Shown: positions 12,556-22,080 of the stretch, in pieces
Layout: each line of letters starts with the position of its first letter
How positions within the stretch are numbered: the first letter of the stretch is position 1
Assembly: GCA_024180945.1 (NCBI GenBank)
Contig: JAKSGN010000021.1
Location: 310,001-374,000 of the forward strand
DNA from: Macrophomina tecta
Lineage: Eukaryota; Ascomycota; Dothideomycetes; Botryosphaeriales; Botryosphaeriaceae
Reading direction: 5' to 3'
Length of the DNA: 64,000 nt
The notes under the pieces: generated by a model
Told to the model about the DNA's origin: nothing
The model's input: the letters and a program-made list of their open reading frames with translations, nothing else
Databases searched by the model: none
Translations under genes and position numbers: made by a program

Positions 12556-13497
12556 CTACATCCTCTGAGCCAATACAACTCCGTAGTATAGCTGCGCAAA
12601 CAAGCCACCGAGATTCGTCAGCGACGAGATGCCATGCAGCATGCCAAACTTCTTGTTCAGCCGCTGCATCTCGGGCGAGTGGGGACCCGCGTCATAGGAC
12701 TTCTTGCCATCTCGCGTCTCTGTTGATATAGAAACAAACATGTGGTCAGCAAAGAAAAAGCCTCCTCCATTTCCCTCCTACCCAATCACACCCAATGAAT
12801 CCGTTTTTTTTCACGAAGGGAAGGCAGATCGGCATACAAAAAACAAGGAAAAAAAAGGGGGGAGGGTAACCACTCACCCTGATGCTTCCTCTCCCGCATG
12901 CAGCTGGTCGTCGCTGGCCCGACGTAGGCCAGGTTGAGCAGCCCGCTGACGAACATGGTGGCGATGGCGATCAGCGCGCCGCGGTTGGCGTCGGCCAGCA
13001 GCCCCGCCGCCGCCGCATCCAGCGCCCCGTATCCGGCGGTGCCCGCGCGTGACGGGAACGTCAGGGCCAGCACGAGCGGCAGCGCCGTCTGCATTGCGAA
13101 GTAGACGGGGAACGTCTTGGACTGCAGCTGCGCGAACTGCGGGCGCGGCAGGACCCGGAAGGCGATCACCCCGCCGATGAATGACTGGAAGAGCGTGCTG
13201 CCGAGGAGGGTGCCATAGCTTTTTGGGTTTGGGAAAGCGTCGTGTTAGCGGGCGCGTTTGTGTGCCGTTTGGGTAATGATGGTTCGGTGGAGGGAGGGTT
13301 CGAGAAATTGCACCGAGGGTTATTTTTTGGGGGTACGAGGTTGAGGGTTTGGGTAGCTTTTCATGGAAGGTTTGAGGCTGAATAGTTCAGCTGGCCATGG
13401 CGGGGAAGTTCGGGCACGCTCGAGCTTCGAATACGTATACGAACCTGAGGAGATGATACGGCGCACCCGTCTTGAGGGTGCTTGATAGGGAAGGCAT
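12556..13497 (-). CDS. TMEM205-like (DUF4149) integral membrane protein
   Basis: Three exons, 13497-13445, 13218-12878 and 12719-12556, give 185 residues. The first intron follows HLL-S (donor GTTCGT, branch GCTAACA). The second splits a Glu codon (donor GTGAGT, acceptor CAACAG). The joined protein contains SYGTLLGSTLFQSF, LPRPQFAQLQSKTFPVYF and LLNLAYVGPATT, and near the end MQRLNKKFGMLHGISSLTN. These match the pattern of the TMEM205/DUF4149 family, small proteins with about four membrane helices. Their biochemical role is not settled; the human member is linked to cisplatin tolerance. The gene is divergent from Ku80 with only 354 bp between the start codons. Confidence 0.9.
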
Positions 13498-13851
13498 TGT
13501 GTGGAGACAGTGGGGGTTGGCAAGAGTGCTGAGAATCGTGAAGAACGGCCTGGTCTTAAGATTGCTTCAGAGAGAGGAGCCGAGGTGCTTAAGAGTCGGA
13601 GCTTGGGTGGAGTGATGATGTACATGACCCCGCGCGAGTCAGAGTAGCGTCCGGATGTGCGCCGGGCCGAGAACTCCACACGTGTTCACGCGTCGACCTG
13701 ACTCGGACGTGTCTCTGCATCGCAAGTCACGTCACGTCTGCCGCCGTTGCTGCCTTGAACGTAGAACGACCACTTTCGCGCGAGCCATGTGCGGCCTTCA
13801 TCGAACTTTGCCACCCGCAATCGTCTGAACGAGTCAATACACGCCGAAGCC
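13498..13851. promoter_or_regulatory. Short bidirectional promoter region
   Basis: Only 354 bp separates the start codons of the divergent TMEM205-like and Ku80 genes, so both promoters must lie here or overlap. No TATA box is evident. Confidence 0.6.
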
Positions 13852-16509
13852 ATGGCGGACAAGGAAGCGACCGTCTACATCGTTGATGTGGGCAAGTCAA
13901 TGGCCGAAAAGAATGGCGGCCGCAATGAGACAGACCTTGAATGGTGCATGAAGTATGTCTGGGATAAGATTACGACCGCGGTGAGCCCTACGAGTCAACT
14001 CACGGCCTGTCTGAGGTCGCTGCTGATTCATTCCAGATGGCCACGGGCCGGAAGACGCTCTTTCAGAGTGTCGTAGCTCTTCGATCAGACAGTAAGTCGT
14101 TGCCGCTGTGCGTTTGCTCACTTCCCCGGCACGTTGACTAATTGATGGTAGAGACGGAAAATCCTCTTGCATCAGAAGAGGGTTACGAGAACATCTCAGT
14201 TCTTCAACAGCTCAGCCCGTATGTCGCGTCCTGGTGATACCCACGTTAGCGCTTGAGCTGATTGTCCTCAGGATCTACATGCAGCAACTGAGGGAACTGC
14301 GTGAAAAGATTCGTCCCAGCAACACGGATGAGGGAGACGGTGAGCAAAGTCCCATTCAGCACTCTAAGCGTACCTGACACTGTACAGCCATCTCTGCGCT
14401 CGTCGTGGCGATACAACTTATTGTGGACCACTGCAAGAAATTGAAGTACAGGCGCAGAATCATTCTCGTAACTAATGCACGCGGATCCATTGACGCAGAA
14501 GGTTTATCAGAAATCATCAAAAAGATCAAAGGCGAGAACATTGAACTAATTGTTCTGTACGTACACCGTATCCAACTTACTTTGCAGTCACTGATCGCTA
14601 TAGGGGTCCGGATTTTGATGACCTTGACTACGGCTTCGAAGAAGAGGAGAAGGATGAGACCAAAGCCACCAATGAGGATTTACTGAAACAGCTTGCTGAG
14701 GGTTGCGATGGCGTCTTCGGTACCATGGCACAGGCCATTGAGGAACTGGAGATACCTCGAGTCAAGCTGACGAAGCCGGTCCATTCATACAGAGGGCTTC
14801 TGACGCTCGGAGACCCGGAGAAGTACGACACAGCTATGACAATCGACGTCGAACGTTATCCCAGGACCATGCAACAACGACCTCCTACCGCAAGCTCGTA
14901 CGTTGTCAGGTCTGACCTGGCGCCAGGCGAATCACAAGCACAGTCTTCGGTGACCATGGCCGAGGGCCATGAAGGTGGCATGCCTGACCAAAGCGACTTG
15001 GCTGCCGTCAAACAAAACATCTCGTACTACGTCGAGGACCCTGATGCACCTGGAGGCAAGCGGGATATCGATAGGGAGGACACCGCCAAAGGCTATCCGT
15101 ATGGTAGCACTGCTGTGCCCATCAGTGAGTCAGAACGCAACGTTACAGACTTCGAGTCCTTCGCGTCGCTGGATATCATTGGATTTGTTCCCGCGGATAA
15201 GGTGAGAAGTTACCGGAAAACCAAGCGCAAACTTCGGCTAAATTAACTTTCACAGCTTGACCGTTACATGGAGATGTCCAAAGCCAGCATCATAATTCCT
15301 CAGAAGGCAAACGAGAAGGCTAGCATGGCGTTATCTTCCTTCATTCATGCCCTATATGAGCTGGAGACATATGCGGTTGCTCGGTTTGTCCCGAAGGAAA
15401 ACAAGGAACCCTTGATTCTGCTTCTCGCGCCGGAGATCAAACCGGAGTACGAATGCCTGATTGACGTTGAATTGCCTTTCGCCGAGGACATGCGAGGCTA
15501 TCGCTTTCCACCACTTGACCGCATTGTCACTGTTTCCGGCAAGGAGATACACACTCACAAGAACTTGCCTAGTGAGGATCTCATGAAGTCAATGAGCGAC
15601 TACATAGACAGCATGGACTTGTCCACCGCCGCACAAGACGAAGACGGGTAAGCATGCAGAATGATTAACAATTAAGCTCCCGTGCTCACTATGATCAGTG
15701 ATCCTACTGAGTTTGCCGCAATTGAGGAAGCATACTCACCTGTTCTGCATCGCGTTCAGCAAGCTATCCGCTGGCGCGCGGTTCATCCTACGGAGGAGAT
15801 CCCCCCTCCGCCAGGCATTCTGACAAGGTATATGAAGCCTCCAGAGCATCTTCTGAAGCAGGCCAAGCTATCTCTCGATGCCATCATCGCCGCAGGTGAT
15901 GTGAAACGCGGTAAGCCATCTCCACTGTGGACCGGCTTTCCACTCTCCCTAAACTGATTTTGCTATAGTACCACCACAGCAGAAGGGCCGCAAGCGTACG
16001 CGTGAATTTGAGAAACCCCTCTCAGGTCTGAACATCGAGGAGCTCCTTGGCCGCGAAAAGCGAGTCAAACTCTCTCCCGAGAACGCCATCCCCGAATTCA
16101 AGCAAGCGCTCAACACTACGGAGAGCGTTGAAGACATCAAGAACATCACGAAACAGATGTCTACTATCATTCAGGACTATATTCGCCACAGCATGGGAGA
16201 TAGTGGATACGGCAGAGCCGTTGAGGCCATTCGTGTCATGAAGGTGGAGTTGATGGAGCTGGAGGAGCCAGGCTTGTTCAATGACTTCATGAGGGATTTG
16301 AAGAAGAAAATCTTCACTGGGGAACTAGGCGGTGATAGGAAGGAGATGTGGTACAGGATCAGGGTGAACAAGCTGGGCTTGATCGATAAAAGGGCTACGG
16401 ACCTGTCAAACGTCACCGAGGAGGAGGCCAGGAAGGTAAGTTTGATCCATTTGGTGTTGATATCTTTCCCATGTACTGACTTGCACAGTTCCTGTCTTCC
16501 GTCAATTAG
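13852..16509 (+). CDS. ku80: Ku80, ATP-dependent DNA helicase II subunit 2
   Basis: Ku80 pairs with Ku70 to bind broken DNA ends and start non-homologous end joining; it also protects telomeres. Ten exons are deduced: 13852-13980, 14037-14091, 14152-14218, 14272-14339, 14388-14556, 14604-15201, 15256-15647, 15699-15910, 15969-16435 and 16489-16509. They encode 725 residues, the usual length for fungal Ku80. The N-terminal vWA-like domain starts [17 protein letters not shown]. The middle beta-barrel region includes [19 protein letters not shown] and the Ku C-terminal arm follows. The C-terminal helical bundle contains [20 protein letters not shown]. The ten exons join in frame without stops. 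The last exon adds only FLSSVN; reading through the last intron would give a different tail, which I consider less likely. Confidence 0.95.
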
Positions 16510-19500
16510 AGAATATGTAACGACGAGCGTCCGGGTTGTCGAGGAAGCTTTGGTGGTGATTAGAGAATAGTGACGTGTCTGGGCGACCATAGCTTACCTC
16601 TGCGAGTGAGCCGGAATGGCTGATTCCCTTGCCTGGTCTGGGGAGCACGCACGTGAGTGTGGTTGGAGAGGACTATGATGGTGCATTTTGAAGGCACACA
16701 GCAATCAGCATGAAAATCGTGTAGCAAGTGCTATGTGATGCTGTCATCTATTATTGAGCGGCGGTCATTCGAGATATACGTCGTAACAGCTATCCAGGAG
16801 ATCTCCAGAACATGTCTGAAATATTAAGCCAACTAGCAAGCATTGGAAACAGCGTGGTGTCGTACTCTTTCTAGTTCGACATAATCTACGACACATTAAG
16901 AACGACTGGCGAACAACAAAAAAGCAAAATCTACCGGACGGTGCGAGCACAAGGTACTGCAAGCACACGGAGGCACTCTCACAACGCGGCATAAAACCAG
17001 TTATAGGGATAAGTTTAACCATGTAGCAGTCATAGGACAGAGGTTCGGTTTTGGTTTTGTGATTAGACTCCAACCTCGTCCCTACGCGAAGCGTCTTCGT
17101 TCCAACATGATCATGTAGTGTTGGAATATAACTCAATCAATTCGCACTGAATAACAGTGCGGCGCCGTGCTTTTTTCAGTCCAACATGTAGGTACCCACT
17201 TCACCGTGAGGTTCTGACGAGACCTAACCAGCAAGATGAAAGCCACACTCTCTTTTCACCTTACTTACTACATCCGCCTCACCTCTGTTCCCAACCAGTC
17301 GGACCAATTTGCTACCCCATTTTACTGACTGCAGCGCGCTCTTGCGCAACTACACGGGCATCGGTGCGACGTCTAACGTCTACCCTTTCGTGTCTCCATA
17401 CCATTCCCGCATGATCGGCAGGCTGGAAGCTCTGCTGGCCCGTCAACCCCTCACCATCGGCATTACCGTCACTGCTGGACGGGAGTACTCCGGTCACGAT
17501 ATGCTCACTGCTGCTGGACCAAGTCACTTTGAAACTCCGCGCGATACACCTTCGCCAGGACGCGTAAAATGCGCCGGCCTCGCTCTACACCACACTCCCT
17601 CCATTTCCGCACCTCCGCCCGCCGAAGTCGCCCCTACCCTTACAAGTGGCGCACATACTACGACGATACGCCTCTGATCATCCTACCCCGCGTGCCATAC
17701 CATACTCACGCTATTCCAATCATTCTTGCCCTCTCACAGCCACCAGAGGAGCAGATAGGGCTTGCATGATGCAGTGGATCCTCATCTGATACCGCTGCCC
17801 TCCCAGATGCAGAGCACACGAAGCCTCCGCCACAGACTGCTGAGGCTATCTGGGGATAGTAGTAAGCCATATTGAGGGAAAATATCTGCCCGTGCGCAGC
17901 ATTTCCGCGTGGCTCGCCGGGCAGGCTTCACTGTGCTGCTTCCGCGGTGCAGAGATAACCATGTGTCGCCCTACAACTTTGAAGCTTCTGTTCGTAGCGG
18001 CACTAACGGCTGGTTTGCACTTAATCAGCACGTGAGAGGGAGACTATTGCTTTACTTGATGGGCTGGGCTGGTTGGTATGTCAAGATGTAATGCTCGGAG
18101 CAGGATGCCGTGAGTTGTTTTCCCCGTCTCCTCCGAAGTATCAATTACGCTTGTTGGTGAGCTTCGGTAGTTCTGTATATCGGGAACACGCAAACTGTTG
18201 CATTATGGGAGAGGAAGCCAGACGGCTTACCTCTCCGCATGCATGGGATTGGTGTTTGGACTGGAGATTAATCCGAAGAAGCTTGGGCATACCTTCTAGT
18301 TATTCTTGTGGAATTGTCTACAATATACGGTGTGTTATTGATCTATTTTCACGGGCTGCCATCATCTGTTGCGATGAATTTGACCCTCTAGAGGCGCTCT
18401 TTAGTGCTCAATCGGCGCTTCATTCAGCTACACGAATGATGCGTGGCAGGCAGATACTGGTCTCAGATCGCGTGCGGAGACGCGGATGCTGGTCGTATCT
18501 GCATGCCTTGCTTAACGCAGTACTTTTATAACAAGGAAGCCGTATTAGTTAGGCTTAATGTGCCATAAACCTGTGCGCCTCCTTGATTGGCATTCGTCTC
18601 CGCACTCCTTATGGGGAGTTCGCTCTGTTCAGCGGCATGCAGTACCGGAACCACAGAAGCATTAGGTCACCGTTCTGTTCGGCAGCTGACCGCACCTGCC
18701 ATGCCCCATTATCGAAGTTCGTTTTACGTTTTAGGTCTTCCTGGAGTCCCGGATATGCGGTTGTTCGGCAATCAGCGCAGATGCTGCCGTTTGCTGACGG
18801 CTTTTGTTTGCACATGGTTTCTGGCACGGAATGGAGCCAAAGAGCTTATATCTACGCTAGATAATCAACGAGGTGAAAAGAAGGAAGAGAACACTGGCAT
18901 GAGTGGTCTTGTCGGATTTTGGTAAGGTTTACTTCCTTCGTAGTACTATTTCTGCCATCGATTGCTTTGCAGGAAGGACAGAGTGGCTGAATACTCCAAT
19001 CAGAAGACGGATTGGTTTCTCGGTATGAAGATGGTTGAGAATAAGTCGAGAGCACTGCTCTGTGACTTCGCTGGCGGAATCGTGGACCAGTGAGGGTGCT
19101 GGAGAATTATGCGGGCAGCTGATGCTGTAGTTTGTCGTATCGAGGGCTCTCTAAAACTGTAGGATCAACACCTCCTTTTGTCGGTGAGGCCTCGACCAGC
19201 CAAAGCGGCCACTTGACACAGTGCCCCTGGGCTTGTGACGAAGATGGTCTGGTGCCTCCGTTCAAGTCGCCAGGATGGGCACAGATTGAATCGGAGACAT
19301 GCAGCATTGTTCGCCACGGAGCCGTTACGCTAGCTTCGCGCTCACGACCCGCCTTCTTAGGTAGCTTTCAGCAGAGTAGCTCTCTTAACAAGAACATGAC
19401 AATACAAGCATTCTGCATCTACTCTTTGGAACACTCTCTGCCGGTTATGACAAGCCGGAATGGCGCGAGTAGCCAATAACAGCCGATGATGGTGATGTCC

Positions 19501-19887
19501 AACAACGGGTGCTTTTGCTGCAACGAGTTACTCCAGGAATTGCCCGTCGGATTTAAGTGGCTGAGATAACTGTGGCTCAGAATACTCACAAGGGGGTTGA
19601 CAGAGGCACTTTCTGAGTACGTGCTGGCGACATTCTCCAAGCAATCAAATCTGCTTTGCGCGTACACGTCCGCAATGGACTCTCATGAGCTACGCGGCTA
19701 CGGAGGGAACCGGCCGGAGTTAAGTTGGTCCTTACTCTTCAATTTATGGAAATGCTGGCTGTCAGTAAGTGACGCCAGAGGGTCCCTGGGCGTCGCACCG
19801 GGGTCCCTTATGCCCAGATGCCACAGACCTCCCTTGCGGATGACGCTATTAACACACAGTTCAACGACAGGGCTCCCAGTAAACAAA
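16510..19887. other. Intergenic, no recognisable gene
   Basis: This stretch of about 3.4 kb downstream of Ku80 has balanced base composition. It contains several frames of 60-150 codons on both strands, for example 18073-18531 (+), none with family resemblance or convincing splice structure. It may be decayed sequence flanking the transposon relic to the right. Confidence 0.45.
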
Positions 19888-20097
19888 TCAAACTACTAAG
19901 TCGTATTAGTTTCATAGTTCTAAGCGCTTATGGAGGAGAAACTAGTAGTTTTCTTAGCATGTAAGCTAAACAGTTTCCATAGCCGGTGTTTACCAAGCGA
20001 ACTAGTAATCTAGTAGCTAAAACGCGCCTAGACTTCGGATAGAGGTACTAGGCGCGTATATATACGAGTTAGCGATAAGAATATACGTTAAACTACC
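19888..20097. other. AT-rich RIP-type transposon relic, left part
   Basis: Composition changes sharply to TA-rich sequence full of CTAGTA/TACTAG words, with no open frame. It includes a perfect 10-bp inverted repeat, ACGCGCCTAG at 20022-20031 and its complement at 20048-20057. It continues on the far side of the inserted LTR element. I infer an older transposon remnant degraded by repeat-induced point mutation. Confidence 0.55.
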
Positions 20098-20221
20098 TGT
20101 TGGAACTTTCGTGTATTTAAGGTTCAGTAGTGTAGCTTGGCAGTAGCAGGTATAAGAGGGCGCCCCCCCTCCTCCTGCTCCTGCTCATGACCAAGAATCT
20201 CATCCTTCACCAAATCCAACA
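20098..20221 (+). repeat. 5' LTR
   Basis: A 124-bp terminal repeat starting TGTTGGAAC and ending CCAACA. It contains a run of seven C followed by CTCCTCCTGCTCC. It is near-identical to 21592-21715. Confidence 0.92.
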
Positions 20222-20236
20222 GTTATGAGCCCGGAG
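20222..20236 (+). other. Primer-binding site matching initiator tRNA-Met anticodon arm
   Basis: The bases GTTATGAGCCCGG directly after the LTR are complementary to the anticodon region GGGCTCATAAC of eukaryotic initiator tRNA-Met. Copia-type elements are known to prime from an internal (half) fragment of this tRNA rather than from its 3' end. Confidence 0.7.
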
Positions 20237-20306
20237 TCGTTGAGGCTCGCAAACCATTCTTGTGTCATCTATTTCCAACCGTTCCGACCGTTCCGACAGT
20301 CTCGCA

Positions 20307-21281
20307 ATGACTGCTATCGCCAAAGCCACCATCACTCTCTCAAAGCCGAGCCAGTGGGATATATGGCTCTACCTAATCAAGTCTCGTGCACAGCAATATC
20401 AGATTTGGGAGCTTATTAATCCAGACCAGCTAACAAAACCCGAGGGCGAATAAGAGCCGGATCTTCCGGATCTTCCGGATACGGCTACTGCTACTACTAC
20501 CAATACGTTCAACTTCCAGATATCCATCTACAATGCCAAATATAAGAAGTTTAATAAGCAAAGGCATGCACTAGCTAATATCACCTACGTAATCCAGGGT
20601 TCAATCAAACCAGCCCTCCTTACCTATATTAAAAACGAACCAGACCCTCATCTATACACCTTACTCCGAGCACTCCGTACACGAATTACTCTATTAGTTC
20701 GTGCTATTAAGCTTAAGCTTGAGCGGCAATGGCGCTCGCTTATTAAGAGAGGCTCGGGTAACCAAGATATTAAAAAATAGCTCTAGCAGGTGGAGGAGGT
20801 CTATACAAAGGCACGCAACCGAAATCTACTAGATGTAGCCGGCTAACGCGCTAGCCGTGACTTCATCTTGGCAGTTGAGAAAACAGACATTCATTAGGCA
20901 ACGGCTCAGATAGTTCAGTACGAATCTGAAGACTCAGTTATGCCTAGTCTTTACCAGATAGTCGAGAACTACCGGAGGTATTACCGTACCCGAAACCAGC
21001 AAACAACGCATACCGCCTTTACAGCCACTCTCCGCGGACATGAATAACCACCTAAATGCCTATGCGACGAGTTTTATTAGTGGGCAGACTGTCCGTACTT
21101 AAACAAGGCAATTAGACCCGAGGGGTAGAAGCCAAAGGACCAAACAATAACTAAGTGCGCAAAGGCACTAGCAAATACCAAGACCAAGCAGCAGGTTACG
21201 AAAGCACTCGAGAAGGCAAAGCAACACCAAGCCGTCCAACCCGTTATTTATAATAATAGGAAGCAATCAAGCAGCTTCTAG
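20307..21281 (+). pseudogene. RIP-degraded gag polyprotein with decayed zinc knuckle
   Basis: One frame of 325 codons runs from ATG 20307 to TAG 21279-21281 without a frameshift. It is broken by eight internal stops (first TAA at 20451), each explainable as CAG/CAA to TAG/TAA or TGG to TAG. The N-terminus reads TITLSKPSQWDIWLYLIKSR, like the gag start of fungal copia elements. Near 21060 a CxC...C pattern of a nucleocapsid zinc knuckle remains, with the expected His now Tyr and a stop at a likely Trp position. It is not functional. Confidence 0.8.
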
Positions 21282-21289
21282 CTTCTCCT

Positions 21290-21426
21290 AACCCACCAAC
21301 CAACCAACCAACATACCGAACGGCCGGGAGATAGCCGTCCAGAGTACTCACCACTACCAAGGGAACCCGGACCGGGAGGTACCTTAATCAAGCACCAAAC
21401 CAAACCAAACCAAACCAAACCAGCCA
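21290..21426 (+). repeat. CCAA and CCAAA tandem tracts inside the retroelement
   Basis: Short tandem runs of ACCA/CCAA (about 21293-21312) and CCAAA (about 21393-21423) lie between gag and the 3' LTR, where pol would be in an autonomous copy. Confidence 0.7.
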
Positions 21427-21591
21427 GCAGGAGCCGGCACCAATCCAGCCAGTACGGCATACTACTATTTCATTTATACTAAGTCCTACGCACGAGGTGT
21501 GCCAGGCAGTCGTTCATTACCATTACCTTTATATACCAACACCACGCCAAGAATCACGAGTTACCCTTACAGGCCAACTCGTAAAGGGATA

Positions 21592-21715
21592 TATTGGAAC
21601 TTTCGTGTATTTAAGGTTCAGTAGTGTAGCTTGGCAGTAGCAGGTATAAGAGGGCGCCCCCCCTCCTCCTACTCCTGCTCATGACCAAGAATCTCATCCT
21701 TCACCAAATCCAACA
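21592..21715 (+). repeat. 3' LTR
   Basis: 124 bp, 122 of them identical to the 5' LTR. It starts TATTGG instead of TGTTGG and has CTACTCC for CTGCTCC, two G-to-A differences. It is followed by the CTACC target duplicate. Confidence 0.92.
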
Positions 21716-22080
21716 CTACCTATTTATACGTAATTACTCTAGTAGGTAACTACTAAGCTATTTTCGGCTAGCCCCCTTTATAGCCGAGCGCGCCCCCTAA
21801 TCTTATTCTTAGCTATAATTACCTTCTGCACCTTATATACGTTAATATAGTCGCACTATATTATATATTTTTATAATTTAACTAGACTACGAAACGTTTT
21901 TAATATAGAGACTAGATAAATTTATTATATAGTAACCTAAAACTTAATATAATGCTAAGCATTATTAGCCAAGCGCTTACAATTTCCTAGTATTAAGCAA
22001 GCCAGGCACAGGGCCTTAGCAAACCAAATCAATCTAAACCTTATAAATTGGCAAATTAGGAAAGATATGTGTTTGTAACT
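21716..22080. other. AT-rich RIP-type transposon relic, right part
   Basis: Very TA-rich sequence, especially 21830-21960, with no open frame. It contains the words TTCGGCTAGCCCCC and TAGCCGAGCGCGCCCCC. It forms one unit with 19888-20097 once the LTR element is removed. Confidence 0.55.

Larger units (their letters stand above)
20098..21715 (+). mobile_element. Copia-like gag-only LTR retroelement with target-site duplication
   Basis: Two direct repeats of 124 bp (20098-20221 and 21592-21715) bound a 1370-bp interior. The 5' LTR begins TGTTGGAAC and both end CCAACA. The flanks carry an identical 5-bp duplication CTACC (20093-20097 and 21716-21720). A primer-binding site directly follows the left LTR. 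The interior holds one gag-like frame with eight stops but no frameshift, then a low-complexity CCAAA-rich stretch. No protease, integrase or reverse transcriptase sequence is present, so the element is non-autonomous. The two LTRs differ at two positions, both G in the left and A in the right copy, as RIP would produce. Confidence 0.9.

Noticed and set aside
16157..16570. Ku80 reading through its last intron to a stop at 16568-16570
   Set aside because: A canonical GTAAGT donor, a CTGAC branch and a CACAG acceptor favour splicing to the short final exon; the read-through tail looks like translated intron.
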